Counted from the first letter of the stretch, positions 22,201-36,202 are shown. The stretch: DNA of 64,000 nucleotides from Euwallacea fornicatus (GCF_040115645.1 NC_089555.1:1-64000); one strand, 5' to 3'. The notes: generated by a model not told the origin, from the sequence alone. Numbers and translations are program-made.

Positions 22201-25200
22201 GAAGATGAAATGTTGTGCTGTACATCTCGACCTAAAAAATGCACACGACAAATAAATAAATTATGACGAGACGGTGTAGGTACACACTGAAAGCTATTGC
22301 AGATATTGGTAAAGTGACAACTTCAGCTATAAAACCATGATCTGAGGATGCGCCATTAGCAAAAAGTTTTAAGCTCAAACTGGGCAATTTAGTCCTGAAG
22401 AGCTTCTTTTGGTTAGAAGTTTTCATGGTGATGATATCGATAACTTGAGAAGAAATGTTGTAAATGTCTCCATCGGAGAGGGAAACAAAGTCTGGAATGC
22501 CTGAAAAGCACACGAAATAATTTTTTTTAATGCATCATTTAATCAGTGTTACCATGAACTACAGATGAATTAAACAAATTGAACTGCAGGAATCTAAGCC
22601 CTAGAGGTTTGACATTGTAGGCGCTTCTAAAGATTTTAACGCAATTAACCGGGTGATTATCGTACTTATAATAAACCAGCACTCGCTCTTCTACTTGTAT
22701 TTCTTTGCTTGGATCGCAGATATCTAGTAAACCATAAAGGTTATAAGGAATGTTCATTTCTTTCAAAGGAGTGAAGCTGGATTCTTCAGACTCCCTCCCT
22801 TCACCGCTCAAAGACACTATATTAATCCCAACTCCCAGAGAATCATAAACCTCATTCCCTCTTAAATTGATAGTCCCTGAAGGGGATATCAAGTTGATTC
22901 CATGACTGGCTGCTGAAAACACCTGCACATATTCAATGGTGGGGCTCCTAATGATACTTTGAATTGCAGAAGACTTTTCGTTGTGCAAAATACCAGCTCC
23001 TTCAATTTTTACAAATCTGATCACCGACTCTGTTTCTTGGACAATAGAGTGGGTATGGATATCATGGATTCTATGTGTATAGAGGCGTTGCTCAAAATCG
23101 GGCTCCACAACTCTTATTCCGCCCCAAAAGTTATATTTTGGGGGTGTCACTTTGTTATTGCAATTGATGAAAACGAATTTGCTGTTCCATTCACAGCGGT
23201 GTCTGTGGCCGAATTGCTGACCATTCAGCCTTATGGGACAGTCTTGGTAACGTTTTTCGGTGCCTGAAAGAAACCCAAAAACAGCTCAGATTACACAAAA
23301 AAAAACCGTAAAAGAAAAACATTTTTACACAGTAAGGTGCATAACGTGTTGATTTTAGTTCGCAAATATAAGAGAATAAAGGGTAAAGTGACTGTCCAAC
23401 GTGCTTGTGTAAAAACAGTGTATTATACAGGATGTTTAGATTTAACGTTTATTACATTACTACTTAAGTTTTTGATATTAGGTTGAAATTTTTTATCCAT
23501 ACTTTGGAATCCGCATGAAGACAATTCACAAATTATTAATAAAATGTAGAGGGTACCACTTTTACGACAGTAAAAGTTCCTTTTACCACCCTAAATTTTT
23601 GTCGGATGTCACTGATTGAATCTTTTTCGAAGTTTACACTTTTTGTTCACGTCATTAACACAAGTTTTTTTGGAAAGTAGGAAAAATCATTTAATACAAT
23701 GATCCTGGTCTTTCAAAAACCGAAATTTTCCAATTCCTTTCGATAATTTTGAAAATAATTCTCATAAACGACCATTTACACCTCTCTCCTTATAGACTTA
23801 CCTTTACATTGAAGCGGTTCGGGCCAAGTCCAAATTCGAGTTAACGAGTTACTGTGAAAATCAATTCTTACATCGAAATCGAAAAATGCATGAAGTGAGT
23901 CAAATCCTAGGTCCCTGCAAACAACTTGAGCATTTCTTTCTGTAAATCTAGAATCGCACATTGGGATCCATTGCAAGGTAGTTTCATTGAACCACTCCAA
24001 AAAGCCCTCAAATGGCACAGAACCTTCATCTTCAGAGGCACAATCCCTATTTTGACACAATCTGAAAAAAAATTATACATAATAAATATATGAAAAATGT
24101 ATTTATAATTAACAAACCTGATGCTCTCTTGACCCATCAGTTCCAATTGTCTCTTTTCTCTTTTAGGTCTAGGCTCCATGAGTAGATTTTCATGTTTCCT
24201 TATGGGTCTCATAACAATCTCATTCCCTTCAATTCCTTCTGCGCGGAAGGTCCCCAGCACTAATATTCCAATATTAGGAGCAAACTCCAGGATGACCCCA
24301 GGATTAATTGTTAGGGTCACATTAGGCATTACTGTCAAATCTGATTGGATCACGTAAGGTTCCTGTCGTAAGGTCAATGTCAAATCCTGATAAAGTCGTC
24401 CTTGAAGGTTATTTACATCCACGCTATTGTTTGTATAAAAGGTTAACGAATGAGAGGCCTGGAAATTTGCTTCTAACAAAAAAGGTGTGTAGTCCGCAAT
24501 GGCATGATCGTTCCAGTCATCAAAGTCGAATATTTTGTTTTGAATTTCATGCTCCTCGATAGTTCCCCACCAATTCTCTTGTACATTGAGGTATTCGTTG
24601 ATTTTTGCAGTTTTGATACCAGCTAACAACTCATATTCCAAGGTGTTTGCAGCGAAAATGTTCCTGTTAATTCTCACTTTTTGTATTCCCTTGAAACCAA
24701 CTACAAACTTTGGATCCAGAGATTTTTGAAGCACTCCAAATGACCTCATTAGAGGCACGAATTTGTTGTTTCTTAGCTCGTTGTACAGGAATACTGCAGG
24801 TACACTTCCAAGTATTTCAGATTGGCTATTACAACTGAATAACACTATGTGCTTACAGTTATTATCTAAAAATTTATTGCTCCACATAAGAAGTTTCTTT
24901 TCCATACCTCTAACAGTGAGAAGACCCTCTCGACATTTATTTTCTTTGAAAATATTGAAGGTTAAATTAACTTCTGCAAAATGGCCGTCAATATTAAAAC
25001 CAAAGTTTCTGTTATTAACAAAAGTGTTGTTGTCCATGTAAACGAAGTGCGTGAAATTTTCATTGTACTGCCAAACATAGGGCAACGCAATGTTAAATCC
25101 ATCTCCCTTGTTTCTTTCTATAGTGTTATCTTGTAAGACATAATGGAATAAGTTATTGGAGGCTCTCATGTCTCTAGAGAACTGGTACAAGCCTTTGCCA

Positions 25201-28200
25201 TTGTCTGCTATAATTGTTTTGTTCACCATAATCACTACTTGAGAAAGGTTACTTTTATGAAGATCCCAATTGGGTGAATGGATGAAAATTGCTTCTTGAA
25301 GATTGTAGATGATTTCACAGTTGAGAAACACCATTGATTCGTTTGCGGACCTTAAAAAGTGATTTCCCAATTCGTCCAGGTGTCTATTATAATAAGAAGC
25401 CTGCACCCCTAAGATATTTTTTCTAATGATACTGTTTCGAACTAAAAGAGTGGGCACTAGCCCTTTTACGCGCTTATTATAGATATTTTGCATAGGTGCT
25501 CTAACAGTACTCAAAACTATGACTGTGCCTCCTAAAGAATTTAATCCGCTGGAGTAATCCAAAATTATTCCGTGGGCACTGGAAGTTCCAGGAAATACTG
25601 TTAAATCCCGTTTCAATTCCCAGATGTCAGAAAAGGGGCTGTAGGATAATGAGTCATGGATTGTAATGATTTCAGTACTGCGATTTTCTATGGGGTTTAG
25701 GAGTTGAATTCCTATAACCCACCCAGGCTCACAAGTAATTTTATATGATCTCTTAATATTACCACTTTTGACTATGGAAGTTACTAAATACTTAGTTTCT
25801 CCTCTTCGGATTAGAATCGCAGTCTCATCGATAGTTTCAGGAATTTGCAAGGGCTCATAGTGCGTTTCTTCATCGTTCCTGCAAAACCATCCTGCAAGTT
25901 CCCTCTGTTGTAATCCCGATAACACAGGATTATGCTCAATCCCTATGAAATTTTCTTCGATTTTATTATTAACAAGTGTTAGCCCCAACTGCTTCAAACT
26001 AATTCCCGCCCCTTTATTATTCGTAAATTCTGAATTTTTTATTATATTCACTGAGTCGTCTGTGTAAATATTACTATAAGTCACCCCAAGGCCATGATAA
26101 AAGTTGTTAACCACTCGAACATTCTCGAAATTTTGCCGAGCAAAGTCCAGCTGCAGAGCTGGTTTAAAAGTATTGGTGGCATAGTCTAACAACCCACTTT
26201 GCTCTATTGTTACGTATTGGAGATCTGCTCTCTCGGCTAAAGCCCCAAATCTCACTCCTGCCCATGAGGTTTTGTAGCATCTTAAACCGACATCATTTTC
26301 ATGCTCGCACGAATTTGTAAAATCACTCATAGTCTCAGCTTTACATTTAATTATATCAAAATCATAATCTTGGCAGTCTACATTAGACAACACCACCGGT
26401 TCAGTCTTGCCTGCATCAGGAATTTCATTACGTTCAATATACCAATCATTGGGATTTAACACATAACCGAGTTGTTGACATACCATTGCAGCATTCAATA
26501 TAGTCCATCCATAATTGCAAACAGTCCCCCATTGATTATTGATCTTGACCTGAAGCCGCCCTTCAGTTTCAGTACTCCCTCCTAACAATCTGATAGGAAC
26601 TTTGGGTTCTAATTGCACCACTTCAGTTTCTGACTCCAAGATCATGGCCTCAGTCTCATAGCTACCATTCTCAGGAGGATGCACTACATTTTCTTTTATT
26701 GTAAATTTAATACTATCAGGCTCGATGCCTCTAGCTTCAAGTCTGCCACCCACCATCATCCCAATTGATGGAGGAAATCTCAAGGTGACGCCAGGCTCAA
26801 TAGTGAGCTTTCCTCCAGGTCTTATTGTAATATCTCTTTCAACTGTATATTCGCCCCTAGTAAGAGTTTCCTCACCCTCGATTTCACCCCCCACTTTATC
26901 TGAAGTGGAAGTGGTGAATTTCGGTACGTAAAGTTGGTAGGGATTGAATTTCGTAGTTGATGGGTTGGAGTTGTGAAGGAGGAATGGTACAAAACTGATT
27001 TTGGCTAAATTATAACGGTCGTAACGATGGAAGATTCTGTGAAAGATGTCTTGATCGCTAGAGGATCCCAGCCAGTTATAGGTAGCATTAATGATTTTAC
27101 TTTGATCCTCCAAATGACTCCCAATTTCATACTTTGAATCAGGGTTTTCGATTATATTTCTGTAAATGTCTACGTTGTTTGAGCCTACAACAACTGGAGC
27201 TGCAACTCTGCTCCTCGGGTTTAAATTTGAAATAGATCCATCTAGCGGTTGGAATGGTTCAGTGATTTTATTGTTTTTCACAAAATTTCTGGTAAATATC
27301 AAATATTGTCCTTCTGCATAAGGCGAAAGCGCCAAATTTACCACAAAAACTCCCGTGTTATTAAGAAAATAATTTTGCTGCACAATAATTTCACTTTTGA
27401 GTGCATTGAATTCTTCTAGAGGCTTGTTCTTAATGAGCATAGCCCCAAAGCTACCTTGCCTGTAATGGTTGTACTCAATATTGGCCTTTAAGTTTACGGC
27501 AGGATAGATTTTCAAAGAAATTTTCTCATTTCCTATGAACTTATTGTGTCCCACTTGAAGATTTGTTAAATGTTCAGTTTTATCCCAGCAAGTAAGTACC
27601 TCTAAAGCATCACTAAGACTGTTAGTGAAGGAGTTTCCTGTGAAGTTAAAAAGAACTGGCCCGCAGAAATTCCCATGTAAAACTCCTATATCTAGATTTT
27701 TGTAAATCTCACTGTATTGTACTACACTAGTTTGGTTCACAAACAGGAACTCAGTTTCTTTGGTATGGTTCAACCAAACAGCTACCCCGTAGCCATTATT
27801 GCTGCTAATAGAGGTTCTGGAAATATTCCTAGATCCTCCTGTATAGGTAATGTTGACTCCATCCCCCTCATTGAAGCTCACTCGACTTTCAGTCACATTT
27901 ACATCTCCCACTCCACTGGTTACGTGAATTCCAGCTACATGCTCATTTTTTGACACTGATGTCTTATGAACGTGCAACTGAGATCTAATATTGTCTACTG
28001 CAATACCTCTTCCAATGTTTTCTGAAACATCGGAATTACTGACATTGAGGTCAAAGGTTTTGATGAGGCCAGACATAAGCCTTAAGAATATTATGGTTTC
28101 AGTGTATGGCTCTGCAATGAATTTAATATAAATCTGATTACTGATGGTAGTCATACTTTGAGGTCTGGTATTATTTCGTATTACGATAGTTTGCAGGAGT

Positions 28201-31200
28201 CTGTTGTTTAAGGCCGACCCGTCATAAACATGAAGTTTAGTACTTTCATTTCGGTCTGTTACTGCTCTGATGAAGTCCAGAGTGAGAACATGACCGTATT
28301 TGGTTGTAAACACTTTAGTGCATTCTCTAGTTAAGCGATTTTGAATACTTTGCTCTGCAAAAACATGAACTGGGAAGATTTGGCTTGAAGTTACTGCAAC
28401 TTGGCAAAAATCGCCATAGCCACTTCGATCTGAGCTCTCATCAGGTCTTTCTTCAGCTTTCACATAACGCACTCCATCTCCTCCGTTGTTGTTTATCACA
28501 CAACCATCTGAAATTACTTTTATATAAAATGTGGAGCAAATAAAATAGGCATAAAGGGCAATTTTCATACCCGGTTTAACACTTCCTTAACACAATATTT
28601 GTATAAGGTGTACAAAATCGAGAACCACTGTTGAAACGTGAGAAACAAGTTCGGTTAAATGAGTTAGACAAAATCCGGTAAACCGTTTTAGAATATTTTA
28701 AAGTTGGTACCAAAATTAAAAACCATTCTTACCTAAATGGGTCAATCCGAAGCTCGAGTTAACAAAAACGCCATAGCCTCTATTATTACGTATAACGCAA
28801 TTATTTATCACAATTGGAGATCCAGGGTTGGTGATGTTAACACCATTGTAAGCGGAACTGATCACCTCCAGCCGCTCCATTACTGGGGGGACCCCCTCCA
28901 CATGGATAGCACTGGTAGTATTATGATCACGTCCCATACCTGCGTAGTGCACATTAACGTAACGCAGCTTGGACAAGGACCGTGGCATAAAACGCGTGTT
29001 GTAAAGAGAGAGCGAATCCTTACTCTGAGCGTTTTCAAATCTGTTGAACAAAAAAGAAAACAGTCAAATATTTGGTAGAAAAAAATAAGAGGTGAATATT
29101 AGAGACATGTTTTGGATAAACTCATCTGTAAATTGTTGTAAATCAAATATTTTATGGCTTAATCAACACACTACGTTTAAGGCTAACCACCTACTGCGAG
29201 TTTTTCTTTCGAGCACCCTTTATTTGTCTAATTAAAATCGTATCTAATCCAGGACTATTTCTTGTTTCCATGAAATTCGTTATATTTAATTATAGGTTTT
29301 AGGAAAAATCTGTAAATAATTATGGAGTCCTCAAAGGAGCATGTAAATACCTTATCCCTCTCCAATAAGGCAAGGCATTATCATGCCGAGCCTGACATTC
29401 GATTCCCAAATCTGGGTGATAATCGCATACTCCGGAACCCATTTGTTGGCCACTCCAATGGCACTCCTGAAGGGAAGCCTCGGTTCCAATGCACTTGGGT
29501 TCTTCGTAGAGAACACGGGGTTTTAAAGGCATTTGTCGGTTGAACCACTGAAAAAAATGGCCTCCTTGAAAACCCATTTGACGACAGGCTGTTTCCATGT
29601 CGGCGATGGTCCAACTGAAAAAGTTGTTTAATTTTTTTTTTAATTCACGAGGTTAATTTTAGTGAGTAAGGATCTACTATCACATGATTTTTGACATTCG
29701 ATTTAATTTTGCTTACTTCTTAGAATTTGTACAAACGCTCCTCCATTTATTGTTAACTTTGATTTGCACCCTTCCAGCTAGAATACTGGGCCCATCCACT
29801 AGCCGAATTTCTGGAAACAAAATGGTTTTGCCCTGATTTTCGTCTGCAGAGGTAAACTGTATCTTTTCATCTTCCGTTCCCTACAAATCCCAAGCAATGC
29901 ATTCAAGTTTAAAACCAGACAAGAGCTAAAAATTAATAAAAAGTTAAATACGAAATAACATATTTAAAATTTGTTTCTTCCAGCAAAAAATCTGATGAAA
30001 ACAATATGCAAGTTTGGCTTTTAAGTGACTAATTTGAAGAAAAACTTTGAAGGAGTCGCTATGTCCAATATGAACATTTGAAGCGGTAACTTCAAGAAAA
30101 CTTCTTATTTAAACGAGTTTTTAAAAGAAACTAATTGTTTGAACTTGCAGTATGGAAATTCCAGTATATAATTTTAATAATATTCCAGTGGGCTTTTTAT
30201 TTCCGACTGATTGACATCTGAATCTCGCAGTACAGAATCTTTCAATAGCTCTTGTAGTAAGGCCTGGGATACACATCTTGGGGAGATCTAATCTAAAGGC
30301 CTTTTTGTGTGTGTACGTAATATGTAATTAGTGATCATGTCATGAGTTATGGTTATAACGAGACCAGTCTATTACTGGTCCATTTCAATATATAAAACAA
30401 TTTCATGCAGTGATTCATGTTTTTAATGAATTACCAGTACTGACTAACATGACTCCTTGGGATAGAAATTATATTTTAAAGTCTTAAGTCAATGCATAGT
30501 ACTGCAGCAGAGTAATTGGTCACACTAGACTAAACCCATTAAAAATCGTAACTGTAGTTTTCACACAATAATTGCATGTTTCGGCTTGTGCCGGATACGT
30601 AGTTTACGAACACAGCAATAGTAGCAATTCCCGCTTCTTGCTCACCACTCCGTTCATCTTCAGTGGCTCAAAAAATTATACTTTTTCGATAGAACCAGAA
30701 TTTTTTTGTAATCGAGTACAGGTGTCTGCATGATAAGTATATTAGTTACAATAGCTTTCAAATACATACACCCATATAACAACTCATTAAATGATGGCAA
30801 ATATATCAGATAAGATTAGTCTAAAAACAAGATAATTCAATAAAATTGCGATCAATACAGACAAAGAGCTTGAAAGCTGAAAAACGTTGTACATCAGCAC
30901 CCATGACCATACCAACGGAACAAGGTGAATGTGCAACAGGAGAAATAAAACCATCGCGAGTGGTACTTCTTGTTCTATTTCCACTACAACGGCCCTAATG
31001 CCAATGACCTAAGCGAACGAGGTTCTTGGAGTACGGTACCAAAGTTAAAACCGAAGACTAACGCGTGACTGACACCTATAATCTAAGCTATATAAGCTTC
31101 AAGCCAAGGGAAACAAAGACTTTTGTGGTTCTCCAAAAATACAAAAATATCCCACGAAGATGCGAAATAATTAGGCTCGTTACACTATTTTGTTTGATAA

Positions 31201-33395
31201 AGTGATTTTCTGGTTAGTTAAGAGTTGAGGAAGAGAAATTTTTTTATCGCCACGTTACAGTTAGTTTGGCAGCTGAATAAATGCCCCGTTACGGTACTGA
31301 ATTTTGCGTGCTTTATGCTTCAGAACAAGAGAAATTTAAATATTTCAGTCAATAATAATTGCATCAAAAGCACGAAGTATTAAATCACCGAGAAGCACAT
31401 TCTCGAGGAAGAAAGCCGCATATGAATTGCTCTATATTGGTATTAATGTAGGCCATTGATTATGCAAACCGCAACACCAAAATATCAACATTAAGAAAAG
31501 TGCAGCGATTGGTATTTAATAAGAAATTATATGAAATCAGAAAGGTGAAAGTTTTTTTTACAAATATCATGCTGTTCTTAGATGATGACTACACAAGTAA
31601 GCAGGTATATAAATCGATATATAATTGGATAGTCCAATATACATTACTCTTACCATTACTGCCTAAATTTCATTCGACGCCACTTTGGGCCTGCAGGAAA
31701 TTCATTAATATTAAGTTAGGTCGAATTCAATTACCGTTAAATCGGTGATAATTTGTTGTGTTTTCGATATAGTAGAGAGTAATATGTCGTTTAATGACGG
31801 TATATGATCTGACACAATACCCATTGGCAAAATTTAGTTATGTGTATAAATTGTAATTGACTTTAGCCGTAACTATTTTTTTATGAAAGGGAAAAATAAT
31901 TAATTACCATATTATTTAAGAAGTTAATAGTTAATGAATTTCAAAGAGTATGCGGGAAATAATGGAAGTGTACAGAATTAAAATCCGCAGGCATGTGATT
32001 GTCCAGGAGAAAATATTGGTACACGATTTTTTGGTTTTACATAAAAGAAAAACTGTTTTAAGATACATAGACCCGTAGACCATGCACCAGCAGTGACTAC
32101 TCTATCTGGACAATAGTTACCATAAAAATCAAATTATCCAATGTTCTCTTTTCTTCCTTTATCATTTCATGGTTGTTCCAATCTGCTTAAAATTTCTTCT
32201 AGTTTCCTCTTTTCTTCTATCACTAATTTCTTATGTATAGTATAGCATAAGGACTAAGTCATAAAGAATCAATGAAAGTCGCCAAAGTCTTTCTGTCTGT
32301 TGGTATAACATTAAAATGTTCTTTGTGGAATTTTCAATAGACTCAAGTCACTGACCATCAGACCTTCGACCAAGACAAAAAGGAAGCACATTCTCAACCG
32401 AATAACTCAGAAGAATTTGATAACTACCAGAGCTATTTAATATGCAGGTCAACAAGTCCTACAAGTGTACAAGTACACATGGAGAGACCATGAAAAGCAA
32501 GATTGAATTACCGGATATTGAGTGAATTTTAATTAGCCTGTCGGTTTCATGATTTTATAAAGGAAGCCCTGACGTGGTACAATTAACTTTATATGAGTGA
32601 ATCATCTGATAAAACGTTGCATAACCATGTCTTCGGTCGTTAGAATTTGGATTCTCCATTTCCTCATGACTGTAAGACAATGAAGTGTTGCGCAAATTTG
32701 AATAAATAGTGAGAATTGTGCATAATACGATTATTTATGGTAGCCCTGTAACCCAGAAAGGGTTCTCACAAGAAACAATGGAAATTTACTATGTCACGCG
32801 AAACGCCTTTTACTTCTTGATCTATTTTTGGACTAATCTATACATTTTTTCAGGTTTAAGGGTCATTGGCGTGTCGGAAAAGAACAAAGAAACCACTCGT
32901 GAAAGGTGTTTCTGGTAAAGCCCTTTGTCCTGAAAATAAATCAAGGATAAAAGATCAAAATCAACCTGCTGTTCTGTATTATAAATCACCTACTATTTTG
33001 TTTACTTAGATTGTTTTGCGTAGAACTATTGATAAAACGATTACCCCATATTTACACGTCCTAAATTGATATGGAATTAAGTCTAGTTACCCACTTTAAC
33101 TTACTTCTGCGCTGAGAATCCCCCGTACAGTTATCCCCACTTGAGGATCAAACTTAACGGTCACTCCTGCTTCAATAACCAGCTCTCCTTCACGCTCCAC
33201 TATGAGATCATCCCTGAGCCAATAAGGGCTGCGACTTTTTTCAAGTACTTGTCTATTCACTATGCTACCCCCGAGGTAGTCGGTTAAGTCACTATTAGAC
33301 GGTTGATCACTAAGCGCGGAGTTGTCTTGGGTTTTCACTGTAGCTGAACAGGACAGGACCAATAAAAGCGTCCGAAAATGTATTAATTTGCGCAT
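19254..33395 (-). CDS. bark: Bark beetle / Anakonda, tricellular-junction transmembrane protein
   Basis: Bark (Anakonda) organises tricellular septate junctions in insect epithelia. Fourteen coding exons close in frame to 2930 aa: 33395-33105, 29880-29717, 29614-29351, 29040-28733, 28507-24118, 24061-23802, 23263-22553, 22500-22288, 22231-22020, 21962-21607, 21553-21428, 20863-20397, 20341-20088, 20030-19254. A signal peptide (MRKLIHFRTLLLVLSCSA) starts the protein. A segment of the form IxPGVxxxFxPxIGxxVxGxxxAxG occurs three times (residues ~75-105, ~904-944, ~1734-1771), each followed by an SRCR domain (~123-222, ~979-1086, ~1803-1930) and Asn-rich beta-helix repeats. Then come a C-type lectin domain (~2486-2587), one membrane segment (~2602-2624) and a ~305-residue cytoplasmic tail ending ETAM. 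Length is close to the ~3100 aa Drosophila protein. The exon-8 donor (CA|GTGTGT) is the weakest border. Confidence 0.93.
29881..33104. other. Long first coding intron of bark
   Basis: This 3.2-kb intron separates the signal-peptide exon from the first SRCR exon. All other bark introns are under about 550 bp. No open frame with coding character was found inside. First introns of this kind often hold enhancers, but I see no clear motif cluster. Confidence 0.6.
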
Positions 33396-33436
33396 TTTAA
33401 GGCTTCTTTGTATCACAGTTCGTTTAATAGAATACC
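33396..33436 (-). other. bark 5' UTR part adjoining the start codon
   Basis: An acceptor (TTTTTCCACAG) ends at 33437, leaving 41 untranslated bases before the ATG at 33395. This implies a separate noncoding first exon upstream. A good donor for it (TGCACAG|GTGAGA) is at 34095, within the GC-richer promoter-like block. Confidence 0.5.
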
Positions 33437-34009
33437 CTGTGGAAAAATCATGAATTACTGTAGGGAGCTGTTTTTAGCTGTGTTGTGCATGTAATCAAGT
33501 GAATCATGTTGATTCTGAGGATTGATAAACTGTATTTTACCAGTAGTTGTCAATTTAACATTAACGAAAATATATATACATATAAAATATTTTTGGTTGT
33601 TAAAAAAAAAGAAAAAATCATTGGGAAGCTACAACTATTTTGTTGTGTTGAAGATCGTATAGAGTGAGTGCCATTTTTCTGTGATAACCTACCTTCTTCA
33701 ATTTCAACCTCCTTCACTTGAATTCAAATCACCTACTCACTTTTCGCATCACTAAAAACCCGTTCACCAATATCATCATCGTCACATTCGAACCGACTGC
33801 ATTGTTTCAGCTCGCGATCGACGCTCCCACCTCGCAATTTCTTCACACACTGATGTATCTACGTGTACTCGTGTTTATCTACACCTTAATTGCTCATTAA
33901 TCTAATTGATCATCACTGAAAGAGTGGCTGATTTAAGCATTTGGGGTTACAGGTATTCAAAACTGTCGATTGAGAGGTGGAAGAACACTGAAAAATATAT
34001 TGTTTAAAC

Positions 34010-34230
34010 GGCCAAACGGCCAGGCGCGGTTCTTGTTTGGCCACTGAAAACACCGCTTGTCACGTGACGTAATCTTTATTAAACCCCCTCTCACCTGTGC
34101 AGGTAAAACAGGTGCGGTTGTGTTGCTGATGGCCGACAGAGAGCGGTAGTTGAGGGTATGTGAGTTGGATCAAGTGAGTGAATTGAAATGATTGTGCTTT
34201 CGTTAGTTTTCAAATTTCTTAATTTTTATC
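34010..34230. promoter_or_regulatory. GC-richer promoter block between bark and a + strand candidate gene
   Basis: This is an island of higher GC in AT-rich DNA. It holds the palindrome GTCACGTGAC (34059-34068), a perfect match to the CLEAR/E-box site bound by Mitf/TFEB-type factors, overlapping a half CRE (TGACGTAA). It also has three CAGGTR E-boxes within 23 bp: CACCTG 34092, CAGGTA 34100 and CAGGTG 34109. On the minus strand CACAG|GTGAGA at 34095 fits the donor of a noncoding bark exon 1, so the first E-box may be no more than a splice site. The block is plausibly a bidirectional promoter. Confidence 0.45.
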
Positions 34231-34233
34231 AAG

Positions 34234-35534
34234 ATGTCGATTAATTTTGTCTTCAGCTCTACGAGGGCACTAATTACAGCTAACAGATCCGGTAATTTGC
34301 AATTGTATTTACCATTGTAAATTCGTCATGTGTGTAATTTATGCATGGCAAATTTTAGTGGCATAGTAGTCTGTAGCTTTTCCTCTTATTAAATAATGTT
34401 ACGGTTGCGAAATAGATTAATTTATCCTGAAATAGAATGAAGTTTTTTTTTTTAACATTACACTCTCAATGTGTAAGATGGACCATCAATGATATAGACG
34501 TAGTTAACAGTGTAGTGAACAACCGAAAAACACTTGATTGTAGGCAATCCACCATACATGTTACAACGAGAAAGAGTGATAAAAACGTAACTTGGCACCA
34601 TGTCGACTGATGATTCATATTATCTCGAAAATTTTCGAGATTTTCTTTGTGCACCCCCTGTGCACACATTAATTTGATTTTTATCGCAAACTTGTATTTT
34701 ATGACTTGTTTCTCGAAAGTTCTTTTCACTTATCACCAAAAGACCGACAAATAAATAAGTAAATAATAGTAACTGGCGTCTTCTAAGACACAAAAAAGAG
34801 AAATCTTCAAAGATTTTACAATGTATTGTTTCATTATAAAACGTTCAAAATTAGAACTTCAAATATAGAATTGCCATAAAAATTCCAAATTAATTCTCTC
34901 GATGTCTATAAGCTTCCAGAAGCAAATTTTAATATTTTCTTTGGTTTCCTATTTTTGTCTAATAATTACAAAAAATTTACGATTTTGAAAGTACTTTAAA
35001 TAATGTTCCATAAAATGCATTTAAATAGCTCTTGGCATTCACGTAGATTTAAAAGCAGCACGCAAAAAAACGGACAATTTTCAAAAGAGAAAATATATAG
35101 TTTTTACTATTTTTCAAATTGTGGTCCTCGATATCTTGAGGATGTCTATACTCAGCAGTTAATTGAGGAGACTAAGCGTATTCGTGTACAGGTAACTCAT
35201 TTATCAACTTAAGTTTGACCCAATTTAGCACTTGAAGAACCCTAGTGTGCACCCAATGACCCAATAGAAGTGTATTCCATGACTTGCACTCATTGAAGCG
35301 CATTGAAATCTTTAGTAAAACCATATATAATTGGATCATTTAACTTTCTTTGTCCATTTTCCTTTATTTGTCTGTTAAGAAAATAATCGTGGGCAGCAAG
35401 CAATTAAAAGAGGTACCGTATTAATAACAATAATTTGCTTTTAAACTGAAATTGGGTGACGTTTTAACCCAATGCAAACTGGAATTCATTGATCATTAAC
35501 CGATGTTTTCCCATATTCATAGAACAAGGTCTAG
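34234..35534 (+). CDS. Candidate small gene divergent from bark, unrecognised
   Basis: A well-placed ATG (ATCAAGATG) opens MSINFVFSSTRALITANRS, Ser/Arg-rich like a mitochondrial presequence, ending at a donor (TCCG|GTAATT, 34291). Downstream, 35029-35191 is open (ends LIEETKRIRVQ, donor CAG|GTAACT). It joins in phase to 35380-35412 (KIIVGSKQLKE, donor GAG|GTACCG) and 35523-35534 (NKV, stop). The weak point is the first junction: the exon at 34234 leaves one base over, while the next needs two. So either an unseen exon lies between, or the second part starts independently at the ATG at 35003. The product is not recognised. Confidence 0.3.
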
Positions 35535-36196
35535 TTAATGACTCCTTCAATGAACCCATATGAGGCTGCAAATCCGATAAATACAACTTATGTACATTCC
35601 TTACTTATGATTATTTATACCTTATTTATTTGCACATATTAGTCATTCTACGCTTATCTTATCTAAATGAGCTAATTCCAAGTCAGTGTTTGCTTTTATC
35701 TCCGTGACAAGTGTTTCATTACGCTTCCTCTGTCTCAAATACATATATGGATTTTTATACATAAGATGACAAGTGGAATATAGGCAGTAGGATACATTTT
35801 TATATATCCGATAAGATTAGTTGATAATTTTATTCATCAGCACAACCCGTTGATATGACCAATATATTTGTTTAATCCATTTCGAATCACTTTGTCTATA
35901 GACAAGCATGATGTTCCAGAAAGAAAAAATGCAGAATTTTTTACGACATCATTTATTGCACTTTGACCATTAGATCTAGGGTTTTTTTGGCATTATTTAC
36001 GACAGGAAATTGTTACAATATCAACCAATACGTACAATTAAATTATTAAAGCTCCCAGTTTCCTAACACTAGCATAAGAAGATTTCTTAAATTATGTCAA
36101 CAAAAATTCAACAATAAGGGCACATAAAGGCACATTTTTAAACGACTAGTAAAAGCCACATTAATTTCTGTTCTAAATATTTAAATGGCAATTGTG

Positions 36197-36202
36197 TTTA
36201 TT
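36197..36202 (-). terminator. Poly(A) signal of the tetraspanin gene
   Basis: AATAAA on the minus strand, about 35 nt after the stop codon at 36237. It is close but acceptable for a short 3' UTR. Confidence 0.5.

Noticed and set aside
24377..27953. Several 60-90-codon + strand frames across the large bark exon
   Set aside because: They are antisense shadows of a well-supported coding exon.
30787..30984. Hydrophobic 65-codon minus frame in the first bark intron
   Set aside because: AT-driven Leu/Val/Ile content inside an intron, with no splice support.
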